NCBI GenBank assembly: GCA_016302165.1
Contig: JAEDOD010000049.1
Location: 1-12,655 of the forward strand
Length of the DNA stretch: 12,655 nucleotides
Direction of reading: 5' to 3'
DNA from: Sphaerochaetaceae bacterium
Lineage (GTDB): Bacteria > Spirochaetota > Spirochaetia > Sphaerochaetales > Sphaerochaetaceae
Shown: in pieces, positions 6,175 through 12,655 of the stretch
Position numbering within the stretch: position 1 is the first letter of the stretch
How the letters are laid out: each line of letters starts with the position of its first letter
Position numbers and translations under genes: made by a program
The notes under the pieces: model-generated
Databases searched by the model: none
What the model saw: the letters and a program-made list of their open reading frames with translations, nothing else
What the model was told of the DNA's origin: nothing

Positions 6175-6782
6175 CTTGAATGGCGTTCCTTCAATACATC
6201 AATCACTTCACCCAGTGAGCTGTCCTTCTGGGCAAGAAGCACCAGGAAATGATACATAAGGTCTGCAGCCTCCCCGAGGAAGAGGTCCTTATTGTCATCC
6301 TTGGCGGCGATGATAAGCTCCACAGCCTCCTCTCCTGTCTTCTGTGCGATTCTGTTGAGGCCTCTTGAGAAAAGGTGGTTTGTATAGCTGCCTTCAGAAG
6401 GATTGAGTCTTCTGTCGTTGATTACAGATTCCAGATAGAAGAGGAATTCTGAAGAGGAGAAGTCTCCAGGCCTGTTGTCTTCCCCGAAGCAGGTATCTGC
6501 TCCTGTGTGGCAGACAGGACCTGAGGGCACAGCCTTCAATAGCAGGGTATCTCCATCACAGTCCACCAGGATCTCCCTGACCTTAAGGTAGTTTCCGCTG
6601 TTCTCTCCCATAACCCTGATTCTTCCCTTGGAACGGGAATAGAAGGTGACCAGGCCTCTGTCCACTGTAAGCCTGTAGGCCTCTTCGTTCATGAAGCCTA
6701 CTGTCAGCACTGTCCTGGTCACAGAATCCTGGACAACTACAGGTACCAGACCATCTTTATACTTGGAAAAATCGATTGTCAT
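6171..6782 (-). CDS. hisIE: Bifunctional phosphoribosyl-AMP cyclohydrolase / phosphoribosyl-ATP diphosphatase
   Basis: This 203-residue cytoplasmic fusion carries out steps two and three of histidine synthesis: HisE removes pyrophosphate from PR-ATP and HisI opens the adenine ring of PR-AMP. The HisI half (1-105) has 'FMNEEA' (30-35), 'FYSRSKG' (47-53), the metal motif 'DCDGDT' (74-79), and the zinc cysteines C75, C91 and C98 within 'GPVCHTG..TCF'. The usual Trp before 'GE.SG' is replaced (RVMGENSG). The HisE half (about 112-203) has 'KTGEEAVE' (148-155) and 'EAADLMYH' (171-178), which bind Mg. A GGAG ribosome-binding site (6793-6790) lies seven bases before the ATG. No other his gene is in the window, so the pathway genes are scattered or incomplete. 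It is followed with overlap by the pentapeptide-repeat gene and preceded by the DUF308 gene. Confidence 0.95.
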   Translation of the reverse strand: MTIDFSKYKDGLVPVVVQDSVTRTVLTVGFMNEEAYRLTVDRGLVTFYSRSKGRIRVMGENSGNYLKVREILVDCDGDTLLLKAVPSGPVCHTGADTCFGEDNRPGDFSSSEFLFYLESVINDRRLNPSEGSYTNHLFSRGLNRIAQKTGEEAVELIIAAKDDNKDLFLGEAADLMYHFLVLLAQKDSSLGEVIDVLKERHSR

Positions 6783-6856
6783 CCTTAATCTCCGCCGAAT
6801 TAGTAGTCAGATACTCTATAGTTTTCTTTACTTTATGCACCAGTGTCAATAAAGGC

Positions 6857-7501
6857 TCAGCTTTCCTTCTCCTTCCAGACCGCATCCTCAGCCTTTTTTC
6901 CTGCTACGGCTCTCTGGGCCTTCACCAGGTACACGCCCCAGGCAAAGAAGATGGCACCGAAGGCTGTAATCAAGGCTCCAAGGATATTCATGAACACATT
7001 TCCTATCAAAGACGGGAAGACAAAGAGGATCAGGGCCACAACCAGGAGAAATAGTGACTTCTCACCGATTTCTCCTGCCATTCCTTCCCATTCCCTCATT
7101 CTTCTGTTCTCCACAAACCCGGCCAAGGCTGAAAGAAGGAATCCTGATGCAACTACATACACCATTATCTTCATTATTCCTGAGCTGCCCTTCAAGAGAG
7201 CCACTAGAGAGGCAACAAAGGCCACCAGACCCAGAACAGCTGAAAGAAGAGCATTGATAAGCATTGTGGTCCTGACCTTACGTCTGGAATCCAGATTAAT
7301 CTCCACTCCATTTACAATGACCTTTTCTGCAACCTTATCAAAGCGCAGGGTATTGATGAGAGTCCTCATTCCCCTGACAAGAAGTACAGCAGAAAAGAGT
7401 GTAGCCGCCACATTCACCATGGCAGAGGGACAGATTATTACCATGAGGCCGAAAATGACCAGAAGGGTTCCTGAAATAAAGTAGTATATGGCTTTCTTCA
7501 T
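6857..7501 (-). CDS. DUF308 / HdeD-like six-helix membrane protein
   Basis: The 214-residue protein has six hydrophobic segments at about 5-24, 26-46, 78-102, 109-130, 149-164 and 167-192, arranged as three helical pairs. The recurring 'SGTLLVIFGL'-type and 'GALITAFGAIFFAWG'-type pairs are typical of the DUF308/HdeD family. A charged loop lies at 52-77 and a Lys-rich cytoplasmic tail at 194-214. E. coli HdeD is an acid-stress membrane protein; function outside enterobacteria is unknown. A longer reading from a GTG at 7573 is possible, but AAGGTG lies six bases before the ATG at 7501, the added 24 residues are charged and unlike the family, and they would occupy the divergent promoter region, so I chose 7501. 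The gene lies 74 bases upstream of hisIE on the same strand, and co-transcription is possible. Confidence 0.8.
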   Translation of the reverse strand: MKKAIYYFISGTLLVIFGLMVIICPSAMVNVAATLFSAVLLVRGMRTLINTLRFDKVAEKVIVNGVEINLDSRRKVRTTMLINALLSAVLGLVAFVASLVALLKGSSGIMKIMVYVVASGFLLSALAGFVENRRMREWEGMAGEIGEKSLFLLVVALILFVFPSLIGNVFMNILGALITAFGAIFFAWGVYLVKAQRAVAGKKAEDAVWKEKES

Positions 7502-7591
7502 ATTATTCACCTTACTTCTAATTTCATCTCTTCTTGAGAAAAAGTCCACCCGATACTCCCTTCTTTCCTTCACTTCTGCTATTGTCTAAAC
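7502..7591. other. Divergent intergenic region between DUF308 and HAD genes
   Basis: The 90-base gap carries the AAGGTG ribosome-binding site of the DUF308 gene. It also holds an extended -10-like TGCTATTGT at 7577-7585 on the plus strand, which would place transcription start at or next to the A of the HAD ATG (7592). A TTGAGA at 7534-7539 is too far from that -10 to act as its -35. No other structure stands out. Confidence 0.4.
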
Positions 7592-8266
7592 ATGTATCTT
7601 CTATTTGACGCAGACCAGACCATATGGGATTTCAATGAAACGGAGCGCATCTCCCTTTCCCTTCTCTTCTCTTCCCTGGGTCTTCCAGACACACAGGAGA
7701 CCAAGGATGCCTACATGACAGGTAACCTCTGGTGTTGGGATGCCTTCGAAAAGGGAATCATCACCCTGGAGGAGCTGGAAGAGAAGAGGATGTCACTTTT
7801 CTTCCAGAATCTGGGAAGAAAGGACCTGGATGCATCCAGGGCTGCAGAAGCCTATGCCACCTATCTCTCAGAAAATGGGATCCTCCTTAAGGGAGCAAGA
7901 GAAATGCTGGAAAGCCTCTCTTCCTACCCGAAGGCCCTCATAACCAATGGAATTGCCAAGGTCCAGAGAGGAAGGCTAAGGGATACAGACAGCGAAAAAT
8001 ACTTCACTCATATATTCATAAGCCAGGAGATTGGAGTGCAGAAGCCCAAAAAGGAGTTCTTCTCCATAGTCCTCTCCACCATAGGCAAGACCAAGGATGA
8101 ATGCATTGTCATAGGAGACAGCGAGAAAAGCGATATAAAGGGAGCCTACGACAGCGGCATCAGAAGCATCTACTTCTCTCCAGAGGGAAAAGTCTCAGAT
8201 AAGGCTACCTGGTCAGTATCCAGCTACGAGGAAATGGTGTCTCTCATCAAATCCCTTGGCGAGTAG
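7592..8266 (+). CDS. HAD-superfamily phosphatase, YjjG-like (pyrimidine nucleotidase type)
   Basis: The 224-residue cytoplasmic protein has all four HAD motifs: motif I 'FDADQT' with nucleophile D6 and D8, motif II 'LITNG' with T118, motif III K151 in 'GVQKPKKEFF', and motif IV 'IGDSEKSD' with D176 and D181. A helical cap (about 14-95) places it in subclass I. The 'FDADQTIWDFNETE' start and overall length resemble YjjG, which dephosphorylates nucleoside monophosphates including non-canonical ones; other small phosphates are possible. Motif I begins at residue 5, so the ATG cannot be moved inward, yet no Shine-Dalgarno sequence is present. An extended -10-like TGCTATTGT ends seven bases upstream, which suits a leaderless transcript. 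Its last 43 bases overlap, tail to tail, the fumarase beta gene on the other strand. Confidence 0.9.
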   Translation: MYLLFDADQTIWDFNETERISLSLLFSSLGLPDTQETKDAYMTGNLWCWDAFEKGIITLEELEEKRMSLFFQNLGRKDLDASRAAEAYATYLSENGILLKGAREMLESLSSYPKALITNGIAKVQRGRLRDTDSEKYFTHIFISQEIGVQKPKKEFFSIVLSTIGKTKDECIVIGDSEKSDIKGAYDSGIRSIYFSPEGKVSDKATWSVSSYEEMVSLIKSLGE

Positions 8267-8772
8267 ACATCTCCTCTGCTGTCGATGATGCAGACGGTGG
8301 GAAAATCCTTGACTTCCAGCTCCAGAAGAGCTTCAGGTCCCAGAAATGGATAGGCCACTATGCGGGAGGATAGGATTCTTGAGGAATACAGGGCCCCGCA
8401 GCCGCCGAAAGCCTGGAGATATAGGCCTCCGAAATCCTTTATGGCCTTCACCACCTCTTCGCCTCTCGGTCCCTTTCCAACCATTATCTTCAGTCCCTTG
8501 GAAAGGAGATATGGAGAAAAGGGATCCATTCTTCTGCTGGTGGTGGGACCGGCAGAGCCAATGGCGCATCCTTCCCTTGCAGGAGAAGGCCCCATGTAGT
8601 AGATGGCGTTGCCTTCAAAGGAAAAGGGCGGAAGAGTTCCCTTCTTCAGCTCTTCTGTAAGAATTCTATGGACCTGGTCCCTGCCCACATATAGCTTTCC
8701 TGTAAGATTCACCTTATCTCCAGGGAAAATATCACTCCAGTCATTACTGGGCAGAATCAGCGTCTTCTCCAT
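8224..8772 (-). CDS. Fumarate hydratase class I, beta subunit (C-terminal domain)
   Basis: The 182-residue beta subunit of an oxygen-sensitive Fe-S hydro-lyase (fumarase/L-tartrate dehydratase group) works with the alpha subunit encoded just upstream to interconvert fumarate and malate. It corresponds to the mobile 'swivelling' domain fused in E. coli FumA. Recognisable elements are 'LTGKLYVGRD' (23-32), 'GPSPA' (61-65), the substrate-binding 'GSAGPTTSRRMD' (72-83), 'VGKGPRG' (98-104) and 'GGCGALY' (123-129). Length is normal for split enzymes. Two adjacent ATGs occur at 8775 and 8772; GGGAGG (8783-8778) is better spaced for the second, which I chose. The gene overlaps the alpha reading frame by 29 bases, so translation is coupled and subunit supply is balanced. 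Tartrate dehydratase cannot be excluded. The 3' end overlaps the HAD gene. Confidence 0.9.
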   Translation of the reverse strand: MEKTLILPSNDWSDIFPGDKVNLTGKLYVGRDQVHRILTEELKKGTLPPFSFEGNAIYYMGPSPAREGCAIGSAGPTTSRRMDPFSPYLLSKGLKIMVGKGPRGEEVVKAIKDFGGLYLQAFGGCGALYSSRILSSRIVAYPFLGPEALLELEVKDFPTVCIIDSRGDVYSPRDLMRDTISS

Positions 8773-9586
8773 CATATCCTCCCTTCAGAACAACTTCTGT
8801 CTTTCTTTCAGCCCAACAGTTTACGGTAACAGCCACAGGTAGGCCTGCAATATGCGTGCACTCCTCCTTCAGGTAGACTCTCATGCAAGTATTCCTGCCT
8901 CCCAGTCCTCCCGGTCCGGAGCCCTGGGCATTGATCCTTTCCCTGATTTCCTTCTCCAGGGAGCTTTCCTTACGTCTGATGAAGAAGGCTTCCTTGCTGA
9001 TGAGGGCTGCCTTATCCATGGTTCCGCCCACGCCTACGCCAAGGAATACCGGAGGGCAAGGCTTGGCTCCAGCCTTGGCCATGACATCAAGTACAGCCTC
9101 CACAACTCCTTCCCTTCCTGCTGTAGGATTCAGCATCCTTACTCCGGAGCAGTTTTCGCTTCCGAAGCCCTTGAGAAGGAAGTGGAGCACTATGTCGCTG
9201 CCATCGGTAAGAGAATAGTTCTTTATTATGGGCATGTTGTTTCCAGTATTCTTCCTTTCCCCCATCACATCAGAGACTACAGAGGTGCGGAAAAGTCCCT
9301 TCCTGAAGGCCTTTTTTGCAGACCGGTCAAGCATTTTGTCCAGCTTTGCCATATCAAATCTGGCTTCAGTCCCCACTTCAATCCAGCACCAGAGCATTCC
9401 TGTGTCCTGGCAAAGGGGAATTGAAAGGGACCGGGCATAATCCAGATTAGACAAAATGGCATCCATCACCACTTTTCCGTTTCCTTCCTCTTCCCTTCCC
9501 TTCTCCCTCAATAGCTTTTCTGTCTCCTCTCCAAGGGTCCTGGATGCAGCAATAAGTGCATCGACTATGATATCTTCAGCCTTCAT
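8744..9586 (-). CDS. Fumarate hydratase class I, alpha subunit (N-terminal, Fe-S domain)
   Basis: The 280-residue alpha subunit carries the [4Fe-4S] cluster that activates substrate water. 'PLCQDTG' supplies C59 and 'PCPPVFLGVGVGGT' supplies C177; their spacing (118) agrees with the first two cluster cysteines of E. coli FumA. The third is probably C257 in 'NCWAE', an inference from position. 'GSENCSGVRMLNPTAG' (142-157) is the usual family segment. Although a GTG at 9610 could extend the frame, GGGAG (9597-9593) lies six bases before the ATG at 9586 and the extension has no family counterpart. The start overlaps the upstream radical SAM gene by 11 bases. The last ten or so residues ('YDGEDADSAQ') are encoded over the beta ribosome-binding site and start and look like a dispensable tail. 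The role is in central metabolism, probably fumarate/malate turnover in an anaerobe. Confidence 0.92.
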   Translation of the reverse strand: MKAEDIIVDALIAASRTLGEETEKLLREKGREEEGNGKVVMDAILSNLDYARSLSIPLCQDTGMLWCWIEVGTEARFDMAKLDKMLDRSAKKAFRKGLFRTSVVSDVMGERKNTGNNMPIIKNYSLTDGSDIVLHFLLKGFGSENCSGVRMLNPTAGREGVVEAVLDVMAKAGAKPCPPVFLGVGVGGTMDKAALISKEAFFIRRKESSLEKEIRERINAQGSGPGGLGGRNTCMRVYLKEECTHIAGLPVAVTVNCWAERKTEVVLKGGYDGEDADSAQ

Positions 9587-10559
9587 ATAGATCTCCCTGC
9601 CTTGTATCACAAAGAATCATTCTCTCTTCGAGAGCTGTAAGGAACTGTGATTTATCCAGAAAATGCCGTGGAGCCATAAGACGGTGGGATGGTGTTTCAC
9701 ACAAAAGTCTCTCCACCACCATATTGGGATTAAGGCGACGGAGAAAGTTTTCCGTCTCCCTGATATACCGCTCAGTGGAGAAGGCTGCAATCTCTCCCGA
9801 AAGATAATCCTCAGCCATCCTTGTTCCTCCTGGAATGTGAAGGTTATGGATCTTTACAGCATCACTCCCACATTCGTTCAGCACTTCCGCTGTCCTTTCA
9901 TAATCCTTCCTGGTCTCTCCAGGAAGACCTATGATCACATGGGTGCAAACCTTCAGATTCCTTTCGTGGAGCCTTGTTGCAGCATCAATGTAATCCTCCA
10001 CAGTGTGTCCTCTGTTGATTCTCGCCAGCGTCTCGTTGTTGGCGCTCTGAAGGCCCAGCTCCACCCAGACCTCCCTCTCTTCATTCATGTAGGATGAAAG
10101 AAGCTCCACCACATCCGGGCCCACCTCATCGGGCCTGGTGGAGACTATGAATTCCCTGAAGTCTCCACAGGAAAGAGCCTTGTCGTAGATTTTCTTCAGA
10201 TTCTCCACAGTGTCGTAGGTGTTGGTCCAGGACTGGAAATAGAGGGCGAAAAGGGAAGCCTTATATCTCCTCTTCACAAACTCAAGGCCTTTTGAGATCT
10301 GGTTCTCAATGCTCTGGAACCGGAGAAGGATCTCTTCAGAAACCTCCTTTTCAAAGGAGGAGTCATGTCTGAAGCCGCTTTCGCTGGTTCGCTGATACAC
10401 AGCAACGCTTCCCGTTCCGTCACAGAAGGTGCAGCCTCCATGCCTTTCCTGAGTCCTGTTGGGACAGCTGAAGCCTCCATCCACTCCGATTCTGTAGAGG
10501 GAGGTTCCATATTTATCCAACAGATATTTCCTGTAGTTGTTCCACCTCTGGTATTTCAA
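9576..10559 (-). CDS. Radical SAM protein, YhcC/TIGR01212 family
   Basis: This 327-residue cytoplasmic iron-sulfur protein has the radical SAM signature at its N-terminus: 'CPNRTQERHGGCTFC' with C32, C43 and C46 (CX10CX2C, the long form typical of this family rather than CX3CX2C). 'ELGLQSANNETL' (167-178), 'GLPGET' (211-216) and 'HNLHIPGGT' (238-246) are strong family blocks. Members are Elp3-related in sequence but lack the acetyltransferase domain; the reaction is not settled, and RNA modification is an inference. The reading frame begins with TTG at 10559, forming a TTGA overlap with the fmt stop. The family usually starts only a few residues before 'Y..YL..K.G', so this rare start is well placed. 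A GGGGCGGTG stretch just upstream could serve as ribosome-binding site. The gene is third in the def-fmt-fumarase operon. Confidence 0.9.
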   Translation of the reverse strand: MKYQRWNNYRKYLLDKYGTSLYRIGVDGGFSCPNRTQERHGGCTFCDGTGSVAVYQRTSESGFRHDSSFEKEVSEEILLRFQSIENQISKGLEFVKRRYKASLFALYFQSWTNTYDTVENLKKIYDKALSCGDFREFIVSTRPDEVGPDVVELLSSYMNEEREVWVELGLQSANNETLARINRGHTVEDYIDAATRLHERNLKVCTHVIIGLPGETRKDYERTAEVLNECGSDAVKIHNLHIPGGTRMAEDYLSGEIAAFSTERYIRETENFLRRLNPNMVVERLLCETPSHRLMAPRHFLDKSQFLTALEERMILCDTRQGDLYEG

Positions 10560-11482
10560 TTGAGCACCGCCCCGATAATGGTTCTGGCACCATTGACGAA
10601 GGAGGCGGCATCCATTTCCTTCTTCATGGCAGGAAGGACCCTGGTTACATATAGGTATCCGTCACCTGTGGCCACCTTCAGTCCCTTGCCCTTCACCAGA
10701 GCCACTACAGTTCCCGGCGCCTCCTGGGATTTCTCAAAGCTGTCGAAAGCTGAACCATAGACTCCTGTAATCAGAAGCCTTTCCCCATTGAAGTGGGTCT
10801 GGGCCTTAGGCCATGGATACATTGCACGCACAAAGCAATGAAGTTCCCTGGCGCTTTTATTCCAGTCAACAACCGATTCATCCTTACTTATGAAGCCTGT
10901 GTATGTCGCCTCCCCTTCCTGAGGCCTGGGGGAGATGGAATCCAGATTATTTAGGGTATCAAGAACCAGCTGAGGAGCCAAATTGGCCACCCTGTTTTCC
11001 AGGCTTTCCACTGTCTCGGTTCCATCCAGGTCCAAGGACAGTGTGGAATAGATATCCCCTTCGTCGATTCCTTCAGCAATTCTCTGGACAGAGATTGCTG
11101 TGGAGGAATCACCATTACAGATTGCTCCAAAGATAGGGGAGCATCCCCTGTATTTAGGAAGAAGGGAGGGATGGACGTTGAAAGTTTCCTTGAAAAGGGA
11201 AAGGAACTTTGGACCGAAGATCTTTCCATAGCAGAAGGACAGAAGCACATCCGCTCCCAACTGTCTGACAAGTTTTCTCTCTTCTGTCCTGAGATGCTGG
11301 GGCGTATATACTTCAAGACCCAATTCCAGGGCCTTTGCCTTTATAGGAGTGGGAAGAAGTGTCTTTCCTCTCTTACCGGGAGCATCAGGCGCTGTAAACA
11401 CAGCCCTTACCAGATTTCTGGAAGCTAGAGCCTCCAGAAGAGGTACTGCAATGGTATCTGTTGCAGCATAGAGAATCTTCAT
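10556..11482 (-). CDS. fmt: Methionyl-tRNA formyltransferase
   Basis: The 308-residue enzyme transfers a formyl group from 10-formyl-THF to the methionine of initiator Met-tRNA. The catalytic triad is visible: N102 and H104 in 'NVHPSLLPKYRG' (102-113) and D140 in 'EGIDEGD', with the same 36-residue spacing between His and Asp as in E. coli Fmt. The Rossmann start 'MKILYAATD' and the loop 'PDAPGKRGK' (32-40), which contacts tRNA in the family, are present. The C-terminal OB-like domain spans about 205-305. Length is normal. AAGGAG lies four bases before the ATG, which overlaps the def stop as ATGA. The def-fmt order and coupling is a classical bacterial arrangement. The end overlaps the radical SAM gene by four bases. 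Confidence 0.97.
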   Translation of the reverse strand: MKILYAATDTIAVPLLEALASRNLVRAVFTAPDAPGKRGKTLLPTPIKAKALELGLEVYTPQHLRTEERKLVRQLGADVLLSFCYGKIFGPKFLSLFKETFNVHPSLLPKYRGCSPIFGAICNGDSSTAISVQRIAEGIDEGDIYSTLSLDLDGTETVESLENRVANLAPQLVLDTLNNLDSISPRPQEGEATYTGFISKDESVVDWNKSARELHCFVRAMYPWPKAQTHFNGERLLITGVYGSAFDSFEKSQEAPGTVVALVKGKGLKVATGDGYLYVTRVLPAMKKEMDAASFVNGARTIIGAVLN

Positions 11483-11991
11483 TTTCTCCTTCCGCCTCTC
11501 TTCTGCCTCTTTTCATAGGCCTTAAGGACCTTTTCCTTCTCTTCCTTATCCAGACGGTCCACGAAAAGCTTTCCTTCCAGATGGTCATACTCATGCTGGA
11601 TGACCCTGGCAAGAAGTCCATCAGCCGAGAGATTGAAGAGCTTTCCATTCTCGTCCCTGGCCTGGACCTTCACCTTCAAGGGTCTAATTACTTCATGGTA
11701 CACCCCAGGAATTGAAAGGCAACCTTCTTCATATGGGCCTTCCTCAATGCTGGTCTCAATGATTTCAGGGTTTGCAAAGACATATTTCTTTCCGTCCCTG
11801 ATATCCACAACAAAGAAACGCTGGGGAATACCTACCTGGGGAGCGGCAAGCCCGACTCCATCAGCCTCAAGAAGCTCATCAAGCATGGCGGAGGTAAGCA
11901 TCTTGAATGCGGAATCGAACTCCTTTACAGGAGTACACTTCTCTCTCAACACATCGTCGCCAATCTTTACTATTTCCAATATTTCATCCAT
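11479..11991 (-). CDS. def: Peptide deformylase
   Basis: The 170-residue metalloenzyme removes the formyl group from nascent proteins at the ribosome exit. All three motifs are intact: motif 1 'GVGLAAPQ' (45-52), motif 2 'EGCLSIP' (89-95) with metal ligand C91, and motif 3 'QHEYDHL' (132-138) with H133, E134 and H137. The basic tail 'KRQKRGGRRK' is compatible with ribosome contact. AAGGA lies nine bases before the ATG at 11991. This is the first gene of a tight overlapping set (def, fmt, YhcC-like, fumarase alpha and beta). In the 61-base gap upstream a TATCAT at 12019-12014 (minus) could be a -10, but no good -35 is seen, so the operon may also be read from the kinase-like gene further upstream. 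Confidence 0.97.
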   Translation of the reverse strand: MDEILEIVKIGDDVLREKCTPVKEFDSAFKMLTSAMLDELLEADGVGLAAPQVGIPQRFFVVDIRDGKKYVFANPEIIETSIEEGPYEEGCLSIPGVYHEVIRPLKVKVQARDENGKLFNLSADGLLARVIQHEYDHLEGKLFVDRLDKEEKEKVLKAYEKRQKRGGRRK

Positions 11992-12052
11992 ATGGTCTAT
12001 TCCTTTTTTGTCTATGATATTTCTTTTTCTCTTCTCTTGATAGTCCAGGCCT

Positions 12053-12604
12053 TCAGACTATTTCGTCAGCCCTTTCCAGCACAGATGTGGCGGCGATATA
12101 TGCCTCCTCCAAGGGAATCCATCGGGTCCTGAAGGCTTCCAGCTTCTCAGGGCACCTTTTTTCCAGTCTCGTTATCTGCTCCTCCCTATCCACATCAAGG
12201 AAGAAGGAATGGTCCCAGTACTTGGGCATTTTATAGTGGAGGGCATAGGAGCCTTCCACAATTACAGGCTTTCTTCCATCTATATGTACAGAAGCACCAT
12301 AATCCATGGTGGAGCAGGAGAAGACTCTGTAGGAAAATGGCAACCCCAGGGAAAGAGGCTCAATGACTTCAGAGATGAATCTTTCATAATGCACATTGCC
12401 TCCCGGCTCAAGAAAGCGCTCCGGAGTCCTAAGCTCCTTGGGAAGGAAGAAATCATCCATGTGGACGATATCCACGTCCATCACTTTCCTTACGTCCTCC
12501 GAAAGGGTGCTCTTACCTGAAGCGGCCCTGCCGTCCAAGGCTATTACCCTGGCTCCCTTCCTGAAGAGATAGAGGACCCTGTCTCTCCTTTCTTCTCTAT
12601 CCAT
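12053..12604 (-). CDS. Uridine kinase-like P-loop NTPase
   Basis: The 183-residue cytoplasmic protein has the phosphoribulokinase/uridine kinase fold. The Walker A loop is 'GRAASGKST' (25-33). 'HMDDFFLP' (48-55) gives the catalytic Asp pair, 'EPGGNVHYERF' (66-76) resembles the substrate-binding region of uridine kinase-like proteins, and 'VIVEGSYALH' (114-123) is the third-strand motif. It is shorter than true uridine kinases (about 210) and lacks an obvious uridine-specific motif, so the phosphate acceptor is unknown. GAGGAGG (12615-12609) lies four bases before the ATG. Upstream, an ATTGTA-C-TACAAT palindrome (12620-12632) includes a TACAAT -10-like element, but a transcript from it would start inside the ribosome-binding site, so I do not call a promoter. 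The gene is 61 bases upstream of def, with no convincing terminator between them. Confidence 0.82.
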   Translation of the reverse strand: MDREERRDRVLYLFRKGARVIALDGRAASGKSTLSEDVRKVMDVDIVHMDDFFLPKELRTPERFLEPGGNVHYERFISEVIEPLSLGLPFSYRVFSCSTMDYGASVHIDGRKPVIVEGSYALHYKMPKYWDHSFFLDVDREEQITRLEKRCPEKLEAFRTRWIPLEEAYIAATSVLERADEIV

Positions 12605-12655
12605 AAAGCCTCCTCTTCCATTGTACTACAATACTTCATCCCCACAAAAGCCCCA

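Noticed and set aside
6815..6849. Perfect TTGACA (6849-6844, minus) and TATAGA (6820-6815, minus) upstream of hisIE
   Set aside because: The spacer is 23 bases, too long for a normal sigma70 promoter, and the hexamer at the 17-base position (GAAAAC) is poor.
7502..7573. 24-codon N-terminal extension of the DUF308 protein from a GTG start
   Set aside because: A good AAGGTG site precedes the inner ATG at 7501. The extension is charged, unlike the family, and would occupy the divergent promoter region.
12040..12061. Six-base inverted repeat ATAGTC/GACTAT at the end of the kinase-like gene
   Set aside because: It overlaps the stop codon, has a ten-base loop and no T-run after it on the minus strand, so it is not a convincing terminator.
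12620..12632. Palindrome ATTGTA-C-TACAAT with a -10-like TACAAT upstream of the kinase-like gene
   Set aside because: Transcription from it would begin inside the ribosome-binding site, and the best -35 (TTGTGG, 16 bases away) matches only half the consensus. Sequence to the right is cut by the window edge.

Overview
The window reads as an ordinary stretch of bacterial chromosome with close-packed housekeeping and accessory metabolic genes. It encodes fifteen proteins, one of them cut by the left edge. I see no rRNA, tRNA, CRISPR array, insertion sequence, prophage gene or attachment site. Two exported products suggest a diderm: a secreted fibronectin-III-like protein, and a small barrel-like protein with a signal peptide and a terminal phenylalanine. 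The gene mix (two-subunit class I fumarase, M42 peptidase, YitT and LOG proteins, fused HisIE) fits an anaerobic, fermentative lineage. Overall style suggests Spirochaetota, perhaps Sphaerochaetaceae, but this is an impression, not a proof.

Layout. (1) 1-384, minus: start of a secreted Fn3-like protein with a good promoter. (2) 543-2054, plus: LOG-family hydrolase and YitT-family membrane protein, probably one transcript. (3) 2109-3017, minus: sugar-nucleotidyltransferase-like protein, ending at a hairpin shared with the facing unit. (4) 3134-3817, plus: RadC, meeting an M42 aminopeptidase (3814-4851, minus) tail to tail with the stop codons interlocked in one CTAG. (5) 4916-5488, minus: exported barrel-like protein, closed by a strong terminator that abuts the M42 ribosome-binding site. 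(6) 5584-7501, minus: DUF308/HdeD-like membrane protein, HisIE, and a Phe-rich pentapeptide-repeat protein coupled to HisIE by an ATGA overlap. (7) 7592-8266, plus: YjjG-like HAD phosphatase, whose 3' end overlaps the facing fumarase beta gene by 43 bp. (8) 8224-11991, minus: five overlapping genes, def - fmt - YhcC-like radical SAM - fumarase alpha - fumarase beta, almost certainly one operon. (9) 12053-12604, minus: uridine-kinase-like P-loop protein just upstream of def.

Functionally, def and fmt act together: Fmt formylates initiator Met-tRNA and Def removes the formyl group later. The two fumarase subunits form one Fe-S hydro-lyase. HisIE performs steps two and three of histidine synthesis, but no other his gene is present here.

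No obviously new multi-gene system is visible. The points most worth a second look are: the pentapeptide protein (30 unbroken five-residue steps and a Qnr/MfpA-like tail); the lack of Shine-Dalgarno sequences on all four plus-strand genes, against good ones on nearly all minus-strand genes; the terminator placed directly against the M42 ribosome-binding site; and the two convergent gene pairs that overlap at their 3' ends.
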